A DNA stretch of 64,000 nucleotides. Source: OMII01 sp947467385. Lineage in GTDB: Bacteria; Bdellovibrionota_C; UBA2361; OMII01. Both the position numbers and the translations under genes were made by a program. The notes under the pieces were generated by a model. The model ran no database searches, was not told where the DNA came from, and worked only from the letters and a program-made list of their open reading frames with translations. The stretch is taken from positions 1 to 64,000 of the forward strand of contig JBIKLA010000010.1 in NCBI GenBank assembly GCA_044360075.1. The letters run 5' to 3'. Positions 60,014-64,000 of this stretch are shown piece by piece (the first letter of the stretch is position 1; every line of letters starts with the position of its first letter).

Positions 60014-60559
60014 ATGGCCTCCCTTCCACCACCCAACAACGGACAGCAAAACCCGCAAGCGATCCGGCTTCCGCCCGCGGCTTTGTTCGGTGACCAAGGT
60101 TGCTCACACCATCACGACGTAAATGGAAAGATCGATCTGCTCTCAAAGGTCACAAAGGCTTTCAGCCAAAGCATCGAGCTCATCACGAAAGCCGACACCT
60201 CTTTGCTGGCTTCCGCCGAGAAGCCGCCGCACGAGCGTGCCGTTCCGCTGAGCGACGCGCGGGCGTCACTTCGAAAGGCAAGCGACCCCCTGCTTCTCCA
60301 GAAAAGGACAGCGATCCACTTCCCCCCGGGAACGGACGTCCTGTCGTGCCTTGAAACCGCATGCAACCGGCTCGATGCCCACATCAAGCAGGTCACCCAG
60401 CTGCTCAAGTCTGCTGACTGCGTCGATTTCGGGGCGCGGATGAGCGTCGTGCATGACGACGTCGTGCTTACGAAGGATCGCATGATCTACACGCAGAAGC
60501 CGATGCTCGACGCGATTGAGCTCTTGCGGGCCAGCATCTCCCTGCCCGAGTCTGCCTAG
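60014..60559 (+). CDS. Hypothetical protein, 181 aa
   Basis: The product is soluble and helical: an N-terminal Pro/Asn/Gln-rich segment (MASLPPPNNGQQNPQ), a CSHHH cluster at ~30-34, then amphipathic helices (IDLLSKVTKAFSQSIELITKAD; LSCLETACNRLDAHIKQVTQLLK). No signal peptide or TM segment is present. I do not recognise the family. The RBS is weak (AGAGGT 12 nt upstream). The stop overlaps carB by 4 bp at a shared CTAG. Coding status rests on length and neighbour-like codon use. Confidence 0.6.
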   Translation: MASLPPPNNGQQNPQAIRLPPAALFGDQGCSHHHDVNGKIDLLSKVTKAFSQSIELITKADTSLLASAEKPPHERAVPLSDARASLRKASDPLLLQKRTAIHFPPGTDVLSCLETACNRLDAHIKQVTQLLKSADCVDFGARMSVVHDDVVLTKDRMIYTQKPMLDAIELLRASISLPESA

Positions 60560-63500
60560 TAGTAGTCCTGAAGCGCCCGGACCTGAAGGAAGGTCCTGTC
60601 CTTTACCATCTCAAGCGCCTGAGAAACCGCTCCGGCGGCCGCAATCGTCGTGTACGTCGGGATCCGCAGCTCATTCGCCACCATCCTGATCGACTTAGAG
60701 TCCATGACCGGCTTCGACCAGCCTTCGGGCGTGTTGAGAACCAGCACGAGCTCCCCGAGCCCAAGCTTGTCCACCACGTGAGGCGAACCGTCGCGCACCT
60801 TGTTGACCACCTCGACGGCATACCCCTTCTGCGCCAGGAATTCCGCGGTTCCCTTGGTCGCAACGAGCGAGAAGCCAAGCTTCGAGAGCCTCTCCGCAAT
60901 CGCGCCGAGCTCTTTCTTGTCTTCTTCCTTGATGCTCAGAAACACCGCACCCTCAGAGGGCAGCTTAATGCTCGCGGCGAACTGGCTCTTCGCAAACGCG
61001 CCGCCGAAGTTGGCGTGCAGCCCCATCACCTCCCCCGTTGACTTCATCTCAGGGCCAAGAATCGTGTCGACGCCCGGGAACTTGCTGAACGGGAACACGG
61101 ATGCCTTCACCGACACGTATCCCTTCGGCTCAACCTCCTTCACCCCGATCTCCTTGAGGCTCTTGCCCGCCATAAGGCGCGAGGCGACCTTTGCCCACGG
61201 CACTCCTGTCGCCTTGCTCACAAACGGAACCGTTCGGGACGCGCGTGGGTTCACCTCGAGGATGTAGATGTCGCTTCCGTTGACGACTGCAAACTGGATG
61301 TTCATTAGGCCCACGACCTTAAGCTCGGACGCAAGGAGCCGCGCCTGGCGCTTGAGCTCGTCGATCACCGCTGCGCTGAGCGTCTGCGGCGGCAGGCAAC
61401 ACGAGCTGTCGCCGGAGTGGATGCCGGCCGGCTCGATATGCTCCATAACGCCAGCGATAAGCACCTGCTTGCCGTCACTCACCGCGTCAACATCAACTTC
61501 AATAGCGCCGTCGAGGAATCGATCAAGCAACACCGGGCGGTCATGCGACACCTCAACCCCCTCCTGCATGTAGTTGAGCACCTCTTCCTCAGAGTAGATA
61601 ACGCGCATCGCGCGCCCGCCAAGGACGAACGACGGGCGCATCATGAGCGGGAATCCGATCTTTCGCGCGGCAGCAACGGCCTCTTCAGTCGAGCGCGCTG
61701 TTGCGTACTGAGGCTGCTGAAGCTTGAGGCGGGCCACGAGCGAAGAGAACCGCTCGCGGTCCTCCGCTACATCGATCGACTCAACCGATGTGCCGATGAC
61801 CGGCACCCCGAGCGCCGCCAGCTCGCCTGAAATACGCAGCGGGGTCTGCCCGCCGAACTGCACAATCACGCCGTACGGCTGCTCACGCTCAACGATGCTC
61901 ATGACCGACTCAACCGTCAGTGGCTCAAAGTAGAGGCGATCGCTTGTGTCGTAGTCCGTTGAGACGGTCTCTGGATTGCAGTTGACCATGATCGTCTCGT
62001 ACCCATCCTCCCTAAGGGCCATGGAGGCGTGCACGCAGCAGTAGTCAAACTCAATCCCCTGCCCGATGCGGTTTGGCCCGGCGCCGAGAATTATCACCTT
62101 CTTGCGGTCCGTGGGGGGCGCCTCGGACGGGCCGCCGTAGGACGAGTACAGGTAGGGCGTGTTTGCGACGAACTCCGCCGCGCAGGTGTCGACCTTCCTA
62201 AACGATGGCTTGATTCCGAACTGCTTGCGGCGCGTTCGAACCTCTATCTCGCGGCTGCCAGTCAGCGCTGCGATGCGCCGGTCAGAGAAACCGACGCCCT
62301 TAAGCTCATGCAGCTCATCTGCGCTGAGAGCCGAGAGCTTGGTGCCCTTGAGCTTCTCTTCTGCCTGAATGATCTCCTCGATCTCCCCAAGAAACCACGG
62401 GTCGATCTTTGAGGCCTGGAAGAGCTCGCGCACCGATGCCCCAGCGCGGAAGGCCTCTCCAACGAGCCACAGCCGGTGCGGCGACGGGACGCCACACGCC
62501 TCCATCAGCTCTCCGCGGCCCATGTCCTTGGCGAGCTTGGCGCGGTCAAATCCGTACGAGTCCATCTCCATCGAGCACATCGCCTTCTGGAGAGCCTCCT
62601 TGAATGTTCCGCCGAAGGAGAGCACCTCGCCCACCGACTTCATCTGCGTCCCAAGGGACGGATCTGCCATGGGGAACTTCTCAAAGTTAAAGCGCGGGAT
62701 CTTCACAACCACATAGTCGATCGACGGCTCAAAACAAGCCGGGGTCTCTTTCGTAATATCGTTGGGGATCTCGTCGAGGGTATAGCCCACTGCGAGCTTT
62801 GCGGCAATCTTTGCGATCGGGAACCCGGTGGCTTTTGACGCAAGCGCCGAGCTGCGCGACACGCGCGGGTTCATCTCGATGACGATAATGCGGCCGTCCT
62901 TGGGATTAATCGCGAACTGCACGTTCGATCCGCCAGTGTCCACGCCGATGCGGCGCATGACCTTAATGGAGGCGTCCCGCAGGAGCTGGTACTCCTTGTC
63001 GGTCAGAGTCTGTATCGGCGCCACCGTTATTGAGTCTCCAGTGTGCACCCCCATTGGGTCCAAGTTCTCGATGCCGCACACGATTACAACGTTGTCCTTA
63101 AGGTCGCGCATGACCTCAAGCTCGATCTCCTTCCAGCCGAGAAGAGACTCCTCGATAAGCACTTCGTGGTTTGGGCTCGCAGCAAGGGCGATAGCGACCT
63201 TGCGGTGAAGCTCATCCGGCCCGTATACGATGCCGCCACCAGTTCCGCCGAGGGTGCGTGACGGGCGAAGCACGAGCGGGTACCCCAAAGCCTTGGAAGC
63301 CCGCTCCGCGTCGCTTATCGTCGTGGCGATCATCGAGCGTGCCGACTCAAGCCCTATCTCATCCATCGCCCTGCGGAAAAGCTCGCGATCCTCAGCCGTC
63401 TTAATCGCATCGACCTTGGCGCCTATCAGCTCGCAGCCGTAGCGCTCAAACACTCCGCGCTCCTCAAGCTCAAGCGCCGTGTTGAGAGCCGTCTGCCCGC

Positions 63501-63771
63501 CCATAGTCGGAAGGACAGCGTCGGGGCGCTCGATGCGAATGATCTCCTCAACGAAGTCGGCCGTTATCGGCTCGATGTACGTGCGATCGGCGAACTCTGG
63601 ATCGGTCATGATTGTGGCGGGATTTGAGTTTACGAGGATAACCTTGTACCCCTCCGCCTTGAGGGCCTTGATGGCCTGCGTTCCCGAATAGTCAAACTCG
63701 CACGCCTGGCCGATAACGATCGGGCCAGATCCTATGAGCAGTATCGACTTAATGTCAGTTCTCTTTGGCAT
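60556..63771 (-). CDS. carB: Carbamoyl-phosphate synthase large subunit
   Basis: 1,071 residues, full length. Two homologous ATP-grasp halves are seen. The first starts MPKRTDIKSILLIGSGPIVIGQACEFDYSG, and the second starts near residue 555 with KVIILGAGPNRIGQGIEFDYCCVHA. The allosteric MGS-like domain (~935-1071) has SIKEEDKKELGAIAERLSKLGF. It uses ammonia from CarA, bicarbonate and 2 ATP to make carbamoyl phosphate for arginine and pyrimidines. ATG 63771 has a GAGAGGG site, and the 13-residue-longer frame is unlikely. Confidence 0.97.
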   Translation of the reverse strand: MPKRTDIKSILLIGSGPIVIGQACEFDYSGTQAIKALKAEGYKVILVNSNPATIMTDPEFADRTYIEPITADFVEEIIRIERPDAVLPTMGGQTALNTALELEERGVFERYGCELIGAKVDAIKTAEDRELFRRAMDEIGLESARSMIATTISDAERASKALGYPLVLRPSRTLGGTGGGIVYGPDELHRKVAIALAASPNHEVLIEESLLGWKEIELEVMRDLKDNVVIVCGIENLDPMGVHTGDSITVAPIQTLTDKEYQLLRDASIKVMRRIGVDTGGSNVQFAINPKDGRIIVIEMNPRVSRSSALASKATGFPIAKIAAKLAVGYTLDEIPNDITKETPACFEPSIDYVVVKIPRFNFEKFPMADPSLGTQMKSVGEVLSFGGTFKEALQKAMCSMEMDSYGFDRAKLAKDMGRGELMEACGVPSPHRLWLVGEAFRAGASVRELFQASKIDPWFLGEIEEIIQAEEKLKGTKLSALSADELHELKGVGFSDRRIAALTGSREIEVRTRRKQFGIKPSFRKVDTCAAEFVANTPYLYSSYGGPSEAPPTDRKKVIILGAGPNRIGQGIEFDYCCVHASMALREDGYETIMVNCNPETVSTDYDTSDRLYFEPLTVESVMSIVEREQPYGVIVQFGGQTPLRISGELAALGVPVIGTSVESIDVAEDRERFSSLVARLKLQQPQYATARSTEEAVAAARKIGFPLMMRPSFVLGGRAMRVIYSEEEVLNYMQEGVEVSHDRPVLLDRFLDGAIEVDVDAVSDGKQVLIAGVMEHIEPAGIHSGDSSCCLPPQTLSAAVIDELKRQARLLASELKVVGLMNIQFAVVNGSDIYILEVNPRASRTVPFVSKATGVPWAKVASRLMAGKSLKEIGVKEVEPKGYVSVKASVFPFSKFPGVDTILGPEMKSTGEVMGLHANFGGAFAKSQFAASIKLPSEGAVFLSIKEEDKKELGAIAERLSKLGFSLVATKGTAEFLAQKGYAVEVVNKVRDGSPHVVDKLGLGELVLVLNTPEGWSKPVMDSKSIRMVANELRIPTYTTIAAAGAVSQALEMVKDRTFLQVRALQDYY

Positions 63772-63790
63772 ACCCTCTCTTCTCCTGCTT

Positions 63791-64000
63791 CTACGCTCCC
63801 TGCCCGGCACTGCCCGTTCCCGTCACGAGATCAAAGAACCTCTGGAAGAGGTAGCGGGAATCGTGCGGCCCCGGTGAGGCCTCCGGATGGTACTGTACCG
63901 AGAAGAGCTTGAGCTTTTTGCTCTCAAGCCCCTCGACCGTGCTGTCGTTCAGGTTGATGTGCGAGACAAAAACATCCTTTGACAGACCCTCTCTGTGCAC
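63791..64000 (-). CDS. carA: Carbamoyl-phosphate synthase small subunit, C-terminal end (partial)
   Basis: The frame runs off the right edge and covers the last ~69 residues. VSHINLNDSTVEGL and FSVQYHPEASPGPHDSRYLF are the end of the class I glutamine amidotransferase domain, with the catalytic His and Glu in HPE. The stop is 19 nt before the carB start, so carA-carB is an operon. Confidence 0.95.
   Translation of the reverse strand: MHREGLSKDVFVSHINLNDSTVEGLESKKLKLFSVQYHPEASPGPHDSRYLFQRFFDLVTGTGSAGQGA

Overview
The window reads as chromosomal DNA of a GC-rich diderm (Gram-negative) bacterium. The evidence is several lipoprotein signal peptides, a Wza/Wzc-type polysaccharide exporter, and an LPS inner-core set (heptose kinase RfaE, two GT9 heptosyltransferases, a sugar kinase). 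The housekeeping order (ndk-rlmN, yicC-gmk, rpoZ-spoT, mutL-miaA, carA-carB) would fit a deltaproteobacteria-like lineage. That placement is inference and no marker here fixes it. No phage, insertion sequence or CRISPR array was seen.

Layout. (1) 1-6.5 kb: the 3' part of a giant ORF encoding Thr-Pro tetrapeptide repeats (at least 1,847 residues in the window, open at the left edge) with a 332-residue unique C-terminus. A 204-residue unknown and a pectate-lyase-like secreted protein follow. (2) 8.8-20.4 kb: an exopolysaccharide/O-antigen locus with two epimerases, a Wza-like exporter, a Wzz/BY-kinase, an initiating sugar transferase, two GT4 transferases, a Wzx-like flippase and a Wzy/WaaL-like protein. 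Strands alternate and tail-to-tail genes overlap at their stop codons. (3) 20.5-33.5 kb: tRNA-Arg(UCG), a PlsC-ACP-AMP-ligase fusion, a protein with a PHPT1/Janus-like domain, an SF2 helicase, a DUF255-thyA-folA operon, secreted and lipoprotein unknowns, a degenerate PP2C-like protein, and a 70-residue protein followed by tandem terminators. (4) 33.8-39.0 kb: a DUF5658-like membrane protein, an Rrf2 regulator and a 1,256-residue secreted protein with 13 propeller-like repeats and a Thr-Pro linker.

(5) 39.2-46.9 kb: one minus-strand run ndk-rlmN-GT9-kinase-GT9-rfaE-yicC-gmk-PDZ lipoprotein, headed by a strong promoter and a structured leader or small RNA. It joins LPS core assembly to nucleotide and RNA maintenance. 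(6) 47.1-50.8 kb: coaD, two small unknowns, a 48-residue ribosomal protein THX gene, DUF971, infA and accA. (7) 50.9-59.6 kb: rpoZ-spoT-htrA-mutL-miaA with overlapping start/stop codons, then a KefB-like antiporter. (8) 60.0-64.0 kb: an unknown ORF convergent with carB, and the 3' end of carA at the right edge.

The most unusual items are the Thr-Pro giant with 216-nt and 150-nt higher-order repeats, the compact PHPT1/Janus-like domain on an unknown N-terminal half, the PlsC-ACP-AAS fusion, the ndk leader RNA, and recurring 4-bp stop-codon overlaps between convergent genes. No complete new multi-gene system could be demonstrated from sequence alone.
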